The position numbers were made by a program, and so were the translations under genes. Positions 1 to 8,267 of a stretch of DNA of 23,341 nucleotides are shown piece after piece. The notes below the pieces were generated by a model. It saw only the letters and a program-made list of their open reading frames with translations. It had not been told where the DNA came from and made no database searches. How positions within the stretch are numbered: position 1 is the first letter of the stretch; each line of letters starts with the position of its first letter. Source of the stretch: Dehalococcoidia bacterium (GTDB taxonomy: Bacteria; Chloroflexota; Dehalococcoidia; Dehalococcoidales; BS750m-G39); the NCBI GenBank assembly GCA_004375675.1, contig SOKR01000149.1:1-23341 (forward strand). The letters are read 5' to 3'.

Positions 1-51
<51 letters not shown>

Positions 52-52
52 T

Positions 53-490
53 GATTGCTACTGTTACCCCAATCTTCTCCTGAGGAAGTTCGCCGATACC
101 CTTTCGGGGAACTATCCCTATATGGTGATGGATAACGAGGCGGGGATGGAGCACCTTTCGCGGAGGACGACGCAGGATGTCGACGAGCTGCTTATCGTCT
201 CCGACCATACCGTGAAGGGGGTGCGCACCGTAGCCCGCATAATCGAGCTGGTTGACGAACTCAAGCTGGTGGTGAAGCGGCAGTCGGTGATTATCAACCT
301 TGTTCCCGACGGGCTCGACCCTGCGGTGACTGAGGAACTGAAAAAATTAAAGATTAAACCCACTGCTATCATCCCACTGGATGAGGAAGTAGCCAACTAC
401 GACATTAAGATGAAGCCGCTGCTAACATTACCCGATAATTCCCGGGCGGTGAAGGCAATCGGCGATTTGATGAACAAGCTTATCAATTGA
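53..490 (+). CDS. cooC: CooC-type nickel-insertion ATPase, C-terminal part (5' truncated)
   Basis: This is the 3' part of a MinD/SIMIBI-class ATPase of the CooC family, which loads nickel into CO dehydrogenase and acetyl-CoA synthase in an ATP-dependent way. The frame is open from the end of the poly-C run. It begins with a Cys-Tyr-Cys motif (codons at 56-58 and 62-64), the CxC metal site of CooC dimers, followed by NLLLRKF and the family signature VMDNEAGMEHLSRR. The nucleotide-binding P-loop lies upstream and is missing. An internal ATG at 122 would give a 122-residue protein, but coding similarity extends upstream of it, so that is not the true start. The stop is 12 bases before folD, consistent with one transcript. 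Its place next to cooS and acsB supports a maturation role for those enzymes. Confidence 0.88.
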   Translation, partial: DCYCYPNLLLRKFADTLSGNYPYMVMDNEAGMEHLSRRTTQDVDELLIVSDHTVKGVRTVARIIELVDELKLVVKRQSVIINLVPDGLDPAVTEELKKLKIKPTAIIPLDEEVANYDIKMKPLLTLPDNSRAVKAIGDLMNKLIN

Positions 491-502
491 AGGGGGTAGA
501 AA

Positions 503-1390
503 ATGACCGCACAACTTATTAAGGGTGCCGAGGTCGCCAGGGAGATTCGCGAAGAGCTGAAAAAGGAGGTTGCCGAGCTTAAATCGAAGCACAACGTCGT
601 GCCCGGGCTGGTCACGGTTCTGGTCGGCGCCGACCCGGCTTCGCAGGTCTATGTGGGCGCCAAGGAGAAGACCTCCAAGGAGCTGGGCATATACTCGGAG
701 AGATACGACCTTCCGGAGAAGACCACCCAGCAAGAGCTTCTGAAATTGATTGACAAGCTGAACAAAGACCCTAAGATTAACGGTATATTAGTCCAGTTGC
801 CTCTGCCCAAGCACCTGAACGAAGGAGAAGTCCTTTACGCCATTGACCCCAAGAAGGACGTCGACGGCTTCCACCCGGTGAACGTGGGCAAGCTGATGAT
901 AGGCAAGCCCGACTATATGCCCTGCACGCCCGCTGGCATCCAGCAATTACTTATCCACTCCGGCACCCAGATCGAGGGCGCCGAAGTAGTCATCGTGGGC
1001 CGGAGCAACATCGTGGGCAAGCCTATCGCCAACATACTACTGCAGAAGGCGCCGGGGGCTAACGCCACGGTGACCATCTGCCACACCAGGACGAAGGACA
1101 TGGCTTTCCATACCAAAAGAGCCGACATACTCATTGTTGCCGCGGGCAAGCCCAAGTATATCACCGCCGATATGGTTAAAGAGGGGGTGGTGGTCATCGA
1201 CGTGGGCGTGAACGCAATCGGCAAGACGCCTGAGGGCAAGAGAATCCTGGCCGGAGACGTCGACTTTGAAACGGTTAAAGAGAAGGCTAAAGCCATCACC
1301 CCGGTTCCGGGTGGGGTGGGGCCGATGACCATAACCATGCTTATGATGAATACCGTCAGGGCGGCCAAAGTAGCCGCGGGCTTAGCTTAG
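503..1390 (+). CDS. folD: Bifunctional methylene-THF dehydrogenase / methenyl-THF cyclohydrolase
   Basis: FolD interconverts 10-formyl-, 5,10-methenyl- and 5,10-methylene-tetrahydrofolate in the cytoplasm, using NAD(P)(H). It supplies the middle steps of the methyl branch. The protein has 295 residues, the usual family length. Visible motifs are YVGAKEK with Tyr50 and the catalytic Lys54, GILVQLPLP, VDGFHPVNVGKL with Asp121, PCTPAG, the Rossmann motif VGRSNIVGKP, and the C-terminal PVPGGVGPMT. Lys54 and Asp121 fall at the same numbers as in the E. coli enzyme. The ATG at 503 follows a GGGGG-rich ribosome site. It lies between cooC and a 72-residue gene, in the same orientation. Cofactor preference (NAD or NADP) cannot be read with confidence. 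Confidence 0.97.
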   Translation: MTAQLIKGAEVAREIREELKKEVAELKSKHNVVPGLVTVLVGADPASQVYVGAKEKTSKELGIYSERYDLPEKTTQQELLKLIDKLNKDPKINGILVQLPLPKHLNEGEVLYAIDPKKDVDGFHPVNVGKLMIGKPDYMPCTPAGIQQLLIHSGTQIEGAEVVIVGRSNIVGKPIANILLQKAPGANATVTICHTRTKDMAFHTKRADILIVAAGKPKYITADMVKEGVVVIDVGVNAIGKTPEGKRILAGDVDFETVKEKAKAITPVPGGVGPMTITMLMMNTVRAAKVAAGLA

Positions 1391-1403
1391 GAGGTATAAC
1401 AGG

Positions 1404-1622
1404 ATGGAATACAAGATTAAGAAGACCAAAGCGCCGGGCCGGGACGAGGTGGAGTTGCTGGGAGCTACTTTTGAAGAAGGCAAACCGGAGGGGGAGGATA
1501 TGGGGAAGTGGCGGCAGAAGCTAGACAGCCGCGAGGAGAGGCTTAAGTATCTGGAGAACGGTGAGCGCTACTTCTACAGCCAGGAATGGTTCGGCAGCGA
1601 GAAGCGGAAGAATCCGGCTTGA
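1404..1622 (+). CDS. Small highly charged protein of unknown function (72 aa)
   Basis: I do not recognise this protein. It has 72 residues, is rich in Lys, Glu and Arg, has no cysteine, and has no membrane segment or signal peptide. The C-terminal third is aromatic (Tyr49, Tyr56, Phe57, Tyr58, Trp62, Phe63). Coding is supported by a perfect AGGAGGT ribosome site at 1389-1395 placed well before the ATG. It is also supported by tight spacing: 13 bases after folD and 17 bases before acsD, which has its own ribosome site. Sitting between folD and the CODH/ACS genes, it could be a small partner or assembly factor of that complex, but this is guesswork. A chance frame is unlikely given the strong ribosome site. 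Confidence 0.72.
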   Translation: MEYKIKKTKAPGRDEVELLGATFEEGKPEGEDMGKWRQKLDSREERLKYLENGERYFYSQEWFGSEKRKNPA

Positions 1623-1639
1623 TTTAAGGAGGGATAACG

Positions 1640-2590
1640 ATGGCTTTTGAAGTCCCTAAGACAGCCTATAGCGGCAAGATAAAGGAGATAAAGCTGGGCA
1701 GCGGCGATAAAGCGGTAACCGTCGGCGGGGAAAGCTGTTACCCGTTTTATCTCTTTGAAGGAGAGATGTCGCACTCGCCCCGAATAGCCATGGAGGTCTG
1801 GGATATGCCCCCGCAGGACTGGGCGCCCGCCGCCCTGGAGCCGTTCCAGGGGGTGACCGACGACCCGGTTGCCTGGGCCAAGAAGTGCATCGACGATTAC
1901 GGGGCGGAGATGATTTGCCTGCAACTGATTAGTACCGACCCCAACGGGCTTGACCGCAGCGCCGATGAAGCCACGGCGGTGGTCAAGAAGGTCGCCGACG
2001 CTATCAATGTCCCCCTGATTGTCTGGGGGACAGCTAACCACGATAAAGACACCGAGGTGTTGAGGCAGATAGCCGAGGTCTGCCAGGGCAAAGACCTGAT
2101 TATGGGGCCGGTTGAGGAAGGCGACCACAAGAAAATCGGCGCCGCCGCTATCGGCTATCATCATACGGTGATTTCCTCGACGCCGATAGACATCAACCTG
2201 GCCAAGCAGCTTAATATCCTGCTGGGCAACCTGGGCGTAGCCGACGAGATGATTATCGTGGACCCGACGGTGAGCTGTATCGGCTACGGCATCGAGTACT
2301 GCTACTCGGTTATGGAAAGAATGAGGATGGCGGGCTTAACCCAGCAGGACGAGAAGCTGCAATTTCCGCTTATCTGTAATATATCCAAAGAGGTGTGGAA
2401 GACCAAAGAAGTGCATATCCCCACCGCCGAAGACCCCAAGCTGGGGGACGCCAAGAAGCGGGGAATACTGCTGGAGGCGATGTCAACCATGGTGTTGCTG
2501 CTGGCGGGGGGGGATGTGATGGTGATGAGGCATCCCGAAGCCATAAAGCTGGTGCGCGAGATGATAACCGAATTGACCGCAGCCAGTTAA
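1640..2590 (+). CDS. acsD: Corrinoid iron-sulfur protein small subunit (CODH/ACS delta)
   Basis: AcsD (CdhD family) is the TIM-barrel small subunit of the corrinoid iron-sulfur protein. With AcsC it holds the cobamide that carries the methyl group from methyl-THF to acetyl-CoA synthase. The 316 residues match the bacterial family length. Recognisable stretches are the N-terminal YSGKIKEIKLG and FYLFEGEMSH, the MEVWDMPP segment, CLQLISTDPNG, and the C-terminal LLLAGGDVMVMRHPEAI. There is no Fe-S motif, as expected, because the cluster is on AcsC. The ATG at 1640 follows an AAGGAGGG ribosome site. Its partner acsC lies 4.3 kb downstream, after cooS and acsB, so the two CFeSP subunits are not adjacent here. 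Confidence 0.94.
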   Translation: MAFEVPKTAYSGKIKEIKLGSGDKAVTVGGESCYPFYLFEGEMSHSPRIAMEVWDMPPQDWAPAALEPFQGVTDDPVAWAKKCIDDYGAEMICLQLISTDPNGLDRSADEATAVVKKVADAINVPLIVWGTANHDKDTEVLRQIAEVCQGKDLIMGPVEEGDHKKIGAAAIGYHHTVISSTPIDINLAKQLNILLGNLGVADEMIIVDPTVSCIGYGIEYCYSVMERMRMAGLTQQDEKLQFPLICNISKEVWKTKEVHIPTAEDPKLGDAKKRGILLEAMSTMVLLLAGGDVMVMRHPEAIKLVREMITELTAAS

Positions 2591-2623
2591 ATAAATAGTC
2601 GTAAGTTAAGGGGGGATTGCAGA

Positions 2624-4594
2624 ATGGCAGAAGAAAAAGAGACCAAGAGCATTGACCAGGGCACTCTAGAACTGATAGAGAAGGCAGCCAAAGAAGGCGT
2701 GAACACCACCTTCGATAGAGCTGAATCCATCAAAGCCTGCCCCATAGGTTCAGTAGGCAGTTGCTGTAAGCACTGCGGCATGGGGCCCTGCCGGGTGCCT
2801 TTGCCCAAGGGGAAGGAGGAAACCCCTGAAGATAAGAAGAAACGGCGGGGCGTTTGCGGAGCCACCGCCGAGACCATCGCCGCCCGCAACTTTATCCGCA
2901 TGATAGCGGGAGGGGCGGCGGCCCACTCCGACCACGGGCGGGGGGTCGCCGAGCTTTTCCTGGAGGTTGCCAAAGGAGGGGCACCGGGCTACGAGATAAA
3001 AGACGAGCAGAAACTACTGCAGGTAGCCCTGGACCTGGGCGTTGAAATCGGCGAGCGCAGCAATAACGAGATAGCCGCCGATATCGGCCGGATAGCCCTG
3101 GGTGAGTACGGCAAGCAGGCAGGCGAGCTGATAACCCTGAGGAAAGCGCCCTTAAAGCGCCAGGAGTTGTGGCGCAAGCTGGGGGTCGCCCCCCGGGGCA
3201 TAGACCGGGAAATCGTGGAAATAATGCACCGAACCCATATCGGTGTTGACCAAGATTATAAGAGCCTGCTCAAGCAGGGGGTGAGGACGGCACTAGCCGA
3301 CGGGTGGGGCGGCAGCCTGATGGCTACCGATCTCCAGGATATACTCTTCGGCACTCCCGCACCTATTCTGGGCCAGGCTAATTTGGGGGTGCTCGAAGAG
3401 GGTGAGGTTAATATCATCATTCATGGCCATGAGCCGCTGCTTTCCGAGATGATTGTCACCGTTGCCCAGGAGCCGGAGATGATAAAGCTGGCCAAGTCCA
3501 AGGGGGCCAAGGGAATAAACCTTTCCGGGATGTGCTGCACCGCCAACGAGATACTGATGCGGCATGGAGTGCCCATCGCCGGTAATTTCCTGCAGCAGGA
3601 GCTGGCTATAGTCACCGGCGCGGTGGACGCTATGGTGGTGGATGTACAGTGCATTATGCAGTCCGTACAGACCGTCGCCGAGTGCTACCACACCAAGATT
3701 ATCACCACCTCGCCTAAAGCCAGGATTCCGGGCGCTACCCATGTTGAGTTCGATGAGCACGATGCCCTGAAGTCGGCGCGGGAAATAGTGAAAACGGCTA
3801 TAGAGAATTTCCCCAACCGCAAGGGGAACATCCATATCCCCGACAATAAAACCGACCAGATTGCAGGTTTCAGCCATGAGACCATCAACTACCTGCTGGG
3901 CGGGATGTTCCGGGCTTCCTACCGCCCGCTCAACGATAACATCATCAACGGGAGAATAAGGGGCGTTGCCGGCGTCGTCGGTTGCAATAACGCTCGCACC
4001 AAGCATAACGAAGCCCATATCACCATGGTTAAGGAGCTGATAAAGAACGACGTGCTGGTGCTTACCACCGGCTGTAACGCCATCGCCTGTGCCGAGGCCG
4101 GACTGCTGGTGCCCGAAGCCGCCAAGCAGTTTGCCGGCAAAGGTCTGGCCGAGGTCTGCGAGACCGTGGGCATACCGCCCGTATTGCACATGGGTTCCTG
4201 CGTGGATAACAGCCGCATCCTGATAGCCGCCACCGCCATGGTCAAGGACGGGGGGTTGGGCGACGACATCAGCGACCTGCCCGTAGCCGGCGCGGCTCCC
4301 GAGTGGATGAGCGAGAAAGCCATCTCCATCGGGCAGTACTTCGTCGCTTCGGGCGTTTACACCGTATTCGGCGTCACCTGGCCCACCACGGGCAGCAAAG
4401 AGGTGACCGACTACCTCTTTAAGGATATGGAGGAGATGCTGGGCGGCATGTGGGCTTTCGAGCCCGACCCGATAAAAGCCGCCCACCTCATGATTGCCCA
4501 CATCGATAAGAAGCGTAAGGCTCTGGGCATCGACCAGGCTAGAGAGCGGGTGCTCTACGATATGGATATGAGAAGGGAACTGGACGCGGTTTAG
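2624..4594 (+). CDS. cooS: Anaerobic Ni-Fe carbon-monoxide dehydrogenase catalytic subunit
   Basis: This cytoplasmic enzyme (CooS/AcsA) reduces CO2 to CO, or oxidises CO, at the Ni-Fe-S C-cluster. In the pathway it supplies CO to AcsB. The protein has 656 residues, a normal length. Cys39 and Cys47 match the ligands of the intersubunit D-cluster. Cys48, Cys51, Cys56 and Cys78 match the B-cluster; the last loop is longer than in Carboxydothermus CooSII. C-cluster candidates are His269 (HGHEPLLSE), Cys304/305 (GMCCTANE), Cys343 (DVQC), Cys454 (VGCNNARTKHNE), Cys484 (TTGCNAIACAEAG) and Cys526 (GSCVDN). Every expected metal ligand motif is present, so the enzyme looks active. It is followed 33 bases later by acsB, the usual partner arrangement for a CODH/ACS complex. 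Confidence 0.97.
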   Translation: MAEEKETKSIDQGTLELIEKAAKEGVNTTFDRAESIKACPIGSVGSCCKHCGMGPCRVPLPKGKEETPEDKKKRRGVCGATAETIAARNFIRMIAGGAAAHSDHGRGVAELFLEVAKGGAPGYEIKDEQKLLQVALDLGVEIGERSNNEIAADIGRIALGEYGKQAGELITLRKAPLKRQELWRKLGVAPRGIDREIVEIMHRTHIGVDQDYKSLLKQGVRTALADGWGGSLMATDLQDILFGTPAPILGQANLGVLEEGEVNIIIHGHEPLLSEMIVTVAQEPEMIKLAKSKGAKGINLSGMCCTANEILMRHGVPIAGNFLQQELAIVTGAVDAMVVDVQCIMQSVQTVAECYHTKIITTSPKARIPGATHVEFDEHDALKSAREIVKTAIENFPNRKGNIHIPDNKTDQIAGFSHETINYLLGGMFRASYRPLNDNIINGRIRGVAGVVGCNNARTKHNEAHITMVKELIKNDVLVLTTGCNAIACAEAGLLVPEAAKQFAGKGLAEVCETVGIPPVLHMGSCVDNSRILIAATAMVKDGGLGDDISDLPVAGAAPEWMSEKAISIGQYFVASGVYTVFGVTWPTTGSKEVTDYLFKDMEEMLGGMWAFEPDPIKAAHLMIAHIDKKRKALGIDQARERVLYDMDMRRELDAV

Positions 4595-4627
4595 CCACCA
4601 TATTAAGATAAGGGAGGGCTTTAGAGT

Positions 4628-6835
4628 ATGTCTAAGATAATCGCATCAGCCGCCATCAGAGGGGCTTACAAGATTGTGGGACGGGCGGAGAAGAAATGGC
4701 AGGAGGCTATGGACAAGTGGGGAGCTAAAGAACCGGTGGGCTTCCCCAATACTGCCTATTATCTGCCGGTAATCTACGGTATGCTGGGAAATAAGGTAGA
4801 AAAGCTGGGCGACATGGAGCCCGTGCTGAAACGGTGTAAATCCCTGTTGCCGCCACCGGTGCGAGAGGAACACCCCTTGCCCTACCTGGCGCCAGCTCTC
4901 GATGCCGGTATGGCCACATTCTTTGCTGAGGAATTAATAGAAGCCATAAGGTACCTGGAGACGCCTGATTTTTACACCAAGACGGAAGACCCCGTCGATG
5001 GCAACATCTGGTTGGGCGCCGCCGATGACGTCATCCTGAGGAAGCGGGGGGTCGAATTCGTTGACGGCACCGCACCCGGTTTTGCCGCCATTGTCGGGGC
5101 GGCTCCCACCAATGAGATAGCCGTTAAGATTGCCCAGGAGCTGCAGCAGAAGAACCTCTACGTGTTTATGTCAGCTGAGTATAACGGGAAGAGATTCTCG
5201 GAGCAGCTTGTCGAGGCTGGGGTGCAGATTGGATGGTCAACTCGTTTGGTCTCTTTCGGCCCCGATGTAATTGCCACTGTATTTGCCGCTGGCTTTGCCA
5301 CCAGGGCAGCCCTTACCTTCGGCGGCATCGAGCCTGGCGATTACCGAAAGATCCTTATCTATAATAAAGACCGCATTTTTGCCTTTGTTTTGCCCATGGG
5401 CTATGTTACCGATGAGTGGTATGCTAACGCCGCCGGTGCAATCAGCTGGGGATTCCCGGTTATTGCCGATACCCCGATACCCGAGGTTCTGCCTACCGGC
5501 ATCTGCACCTACGAGCACGTCGTCTCCAATGTTCCCCACGATAAGCTGGTCTCCCGGGCGGTGGAGGTAAGAGGGCTCAAGGTTGCCGTGGCCGAAGTGC
5601 CGGTGCCGGTTGCCTATGGCCCCGCCTTTGAGGGGGAGAGAGTGCGGGGGGAGGATATCTACCTGGAATGTGGCGGCGGACGGACGCTGATGGTGGAGTG
5701 GGTGACCACCAAGCGCATGGAAGAAGTGGAAGACGGCAAGGTCGAAGTGGTTGGGCCTGAATTAAGCGATATCGAGCCCGGTTCCCGCTTGCCCCTGGCT
5801 ATAGCCGTGGAGGTGGCGGGAAGGGAGATGCAGGACGACTTCGAGCCTATTATGGAGCGTCAGATTCATCACCTCATAAATTACGCCCAGGGGGTGATGC
5901 ATATCGGGCAGCGGAATATTGCCTGGATACGAATCGCCAAGCAGGCGGTGGAAAAGGGCTTTAAACTGCACCACATCGGCGATATCCTTCATGCCAAGCT
6001 GCACCAGGATTTCGGGCGTATCTTCGATAAGATACAGGTGAAGCTCTATACCGAGGAAGATAAAGTAAAAGAGGTAGAGGAAAAAGCGAGAGCGGTATAC
6101 GGTAAGCGGGACGTCCGTATCGAGGGCATGACTGATGAAGGTGTTGAGACATTCTATTCCTGCACCCTGTGCCAGTCCTTTGCCCCGGGCCACGTTTGCA
6201 CCATCAGCCCGGAGAGGACGGGCTTATGCGGCTCCTATAACTGGATGGACTGCAAAGCCTCATTCGAGATTAACCCCACCGGGCCCAATCAGCCGGTGGA
6301 AAAGGGCGAGTGCCTTGACCCCAAGCTGGGGCAGTGGAAGGGGGTAAACGAATTCATCCACAAAGCCTCTCGGGGTAAGATAGACCACTATAACTTCTAC
6401 AGCATAGTCAACGACCCCATGACCACCTGCGGCTGCTGCGAGTGCATCGCCGCCGTACTGCCCATGTGCAACGGGATAATGACGGTCAACCGCGAGTATA
6501 CCGGGGAGACCCCCTGCGGCATGAAGTTCACTACCCTGGCGGGTACCATCGGCGGCGGCTTGAGCACACCGGGGTTCATCGGGCACGGTAAGTACAATAC
6601 CTGCCAGCGGAAGTTCATCAGCGGCGACGGCGGTATCCAGCGTATCGTCTGGATGCCCAAGTCGTTGAAAGAAGAGATCGGCGACCGACTCAAAGCCAGA
6701 GCCGAGGAGATTGGTATCCCCGACCTGCCCGATATGATTGCCGACGAGACTGTCGGCGTGACCGAGGAAGAGATTCTGCCCTTCCTGCAGGAAAAGGGTC
6801 ACCCCGCCCTTAAAATGGACCCGATACTGGGTTAG
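4628..6835 (+). CDS. acsB: CO-methylating acetyl-CoA synthase (CODH/ACS beta)
   Basis: AcsB condenses CO, the methyl group from the CFeSP and CoA into acetyl-CoA at the Ni-Ni-[4Fe-4S] A-cluster. At 735 residues it is the full-length bacterial type, keeping the roughly 300-residue N-terminal domain that contacts CODH and that archaeal CdhC lacks. A-cluster ligands are complete: Cys512, Cys515, Cys524 and Cys534 (in YSCTLCQSF, GHVC and TGLCG), and the Cys601-Gly-Cys603 pair that binds the distal nickel. All six are shifted by exactly +6 from the Moorella thermoacetica numbering. Other family landmarks are FGPxVIATV, INYAQGVMHIGQRN, FISGDGGI, IVWMPKSLK and the C-terminal GHPALKMDPI. The ATG at 4628 follows a GGGAGG ribosome site. 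An additional Cys604 and Cys606 next to the CGC motif differ from Moorella. Confidence 0.97.
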   Translation: MSKIIASAAIRGAYKIVGRAEKKWQEAMDKWGAKEPVGFPNTAYYLPVIYGMLGNKVEKLGDMEPVLKRCKSLLPPPVREEHPLPYLAPALDAGMATFFAEELIEAIRYLETPDFYTKTEDPVDGNIWLGAADDVILRKRGVEFVDGTAPGFAAIVGAAPTNEIAVKIAQELQQKNLYVFMSAEYNGKRFSEQLVEAGVQIGWSTRLVSFGPDVIATVFAAGFATRAALTFGGIEPGDYRKILIYNKDRIFAFVLPMGYVTDEWYANAAGAISWGFPVIADTPIPEVLPTGICTYEHVVSNVPHDKLVSRAVEVRGLKVAVAEVPVPVAYGPAFEGERVRGEDIYLECGGGRTLMVEWVTTKRMEEVEDGKVEVVGPELSDIEPGSRLPLAIAVEVAGREMQDDFEPIMERQIHHLINYAQGVMHIGQRNIAWIRIAKQAVEKGFKLHHIGDILHAKLHQDFGRIFDKIQVKLYTEEDKVKEVEEKARAVYGKRDVRIEGMTDEGVETFYSCTLCQSFAPGHVCTISPERTGLCGSYNWMDCKASFEINPTGPNQPVEKGECLDPKLGQWKGVNEFIHKASRGKIDHYNFYSIVNDPMTTCGCCECIAAVLPMCNGIMTVNREYTGETPCGMKFTTLAGTIGGGLSTPGFIGHGKYNTCQRKFISGDGGIQRIVWMPKSLKEEIGDRLKARAEEIGIPDLPDMIADETVGVTEEEILPFLQEKGHPALKMDPILG

Positions 6836-6870
6836 AGACGACAACAGGCCGGGAAAGGAGAGTGTAAGAG

Positions 6871-8214
6871 ATGGCGCTTACCGGCATAGAGATATTCAAG
6901 CTTCTGCCCAAGACCAACTGTAAGGACTGCGGGGAGCCGACCTGCCTTGCCTTTGCCATGAAGTTAGCCACGGGCAAGGCGGAGCTGAGCGCCTGTCCCC
7001 ATGTGTCCGAGGAATCAAAAGCCAAGCTGACGGAAGCCTCCGCCCCGCCCATCATACCGGTTACTATCGGCGTGGGCGACAGGGTGCTCAAAATCGGCGG
7101 CGAGACGGTGATGTTCCGCCACGAAAAGAGGTTCGAGAATCCGCCGGGGCTGGCTATCCTTATCAGTGACGGCTTGGACGACGCCGAGATCGACGCCAGG
7201 CTGAAGCGGTTTAACGACCTTCAGTACGAACGGATAGGGCTTCTGCTCCGTCCCGACCTGGTGGCGGTAAAGGCGGGGGGCGACGCCGCCCGATTTAAGG
7301 CGGTGGTGACCAAGGTAAAAGAAAAAAGCAGCGGCGGCATAATACTGATGAGCGACAATCCCGAGGTTATGGCAGCGGGGCTTGCCGCCTGCGCCGACCG
7401 CAAGCCCTTGCTCTACGCCGCCACCGAAGCCAATCAGGACAAGATGGCGGCTTTAGCCAAGGAGAACTCCTGCCCGCTGGCGGTGAAAGCCGACAGCGTG
7501 GAGAAGCTCGCCGAGCTAACCACCAAGCTGACCGAAGCCGGAATTAAAGAGCTGGTTATCGATTCGGGCGCGCGGGCTTTGCGCCAGGCGTTCGAGGACC
7601 AGGTAATCATCAGGAGCGCGGCGCTGGCCAAGAAGTTCCGCCCGCTGGGCTTTCCCACCATCGTTTTCCCTGCAGAGATGACCGACGACCCGATGAAGGA
7701 GGCGGTAATCGCTTCCATGTTCGTGGCTAAATACGGCGGTATTATCGTCCTCTCCGATTTCCAGGGGGAGAGCCTCTTCCCCTTGCTGGTGGAGAGGCTG
7801 AATGTCTATACCGACCCGCAGCGGCCGCTGGCGACTAAAGAGGGCATCTACGAAATCGGTAAGCCCAATGACAGCTCACCGGTGCTTATCACCTCCAACT
7901 TTTCCCTGACCTATTTCATTGTCTCCGGCGAAGTGGAGACGAGCAAGATTCCCAGCTACCTCCTGGTCAAGGACACCGAGGGGCTTTCGGTGATGACCGC
8001 CTGGGCGGCGGGCAAATTCGTCGCCGATGCCATCGCCCCCTTCGTTAAGAAATGCGGTATTGCCGATATGGTCAAGCACCATAAGCTGGTAATACCGGGC
8101 TATGCCGCCGCCGAGAGCGGCGGGCTGGAAGAGGAGCTGCCCGGCTGGGAGATTCAGGTGGGGCCCCGCGATGGGTCTAACATTCCCGCTTACCTTAAGT
8201 CATGGCATCCGTAA
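6871..8214 (+). CDS. acsC: Corrinoid iron-sulfur protein large subunit (CODH/ACS gamma)
   Basis: AcsC carries the cobamide and a low-potential [4Fe-4S] cluster that reactivates Co(II) to Co(I). With AcsD it shuttles the methyl group from AcsE to AcsB. The 447 residues match the bacterial family. The N-terminal cluster motif is Cys17-x2-Cys20-x4-Cys25-x16-Cys42 (NCKDCGEPTC). A TIM-barrel middle follows. The C-terminal corrinoid-binding domain contains the characteristic ITSNFSLTYFIVSGEVE segment and GLSVMTAWAAGKF. The ATG at 6871 has an AAAGGAGA ribosome site. The stop at 8214 is followed immediately by a 15-bp tandem repeat and then acsE. Confidence 0.96.
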   Translation: MALTGIEIFKLLPKTNCKDCGEPTCLAFAMKLATGKAELSACPHVSEESKAKLTEASAPPIIPVTIGVGDRVLKIGGETVMFRHEKRFENPPGLAILISDGLDDAEIDARLKRFNDLQYERIGLLLRPDLVAVKAGGDAARFKAVVTKVKEKSSGGIILMSDNPEVMAAGLAACADRKPLLYAATEANQDKMAALAKENSCPLAVKADSVEKLAELTTKLTEAGIKELVIDSGARALRQAFEDQVIIRSAALAKKFRPLGFPTIVFPAEMTDDPMKEAVIASMFVAKYGGIIVLSDFQGESLFPLLVERLNVYTDPQRPLATKEGIYEIGKPNDSSPVLITSNFSLTYFIVSGEVETSKIPSYLLVKDTEGLSVMTAWAAGKFVADAIAPFVKKCGIADMVKHHKLVIPGYAAAESGGLEEELPGWEIQVGPRDGSNIPAYLKSWHP

Positions 8215-8244
8215 GGTCTAGAACCATGAGGTCTAGAACCATGA
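8215..8244. repeat. 15-bp exact tandem duplication upstream of acsE
   Basis: The unit GGTCTAGAACCATGA occurs twice without interruption at 8215-8229 and 8230-8244, in the 53-base gap between the acsC stop and the acsE start. Each unit holds the palindrome TCTAGA. The duplication pushes the acsE ribosome site away from the acsC stop. Because the unit is 15 bases long, a short frame from ATG 8226 to TAA 8264 stays open across the repeat, with its stop inside the ribosome site of acsE. This may be a recent slippage duplication or part of a translational leader. Confidence 0.9.
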
Positions 8245-8267
8245 GGAGTTATATCAGGAGGTAAAGA

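Noticed and set aside
3293..4501. Open minus-strand frame of about 400 codons opposite cooS
   Set aside because: The plus strand encodes CooS with every metal ligand. The antisense translation has no recognisable motif and follows from codon bias in a GC-rich gene.
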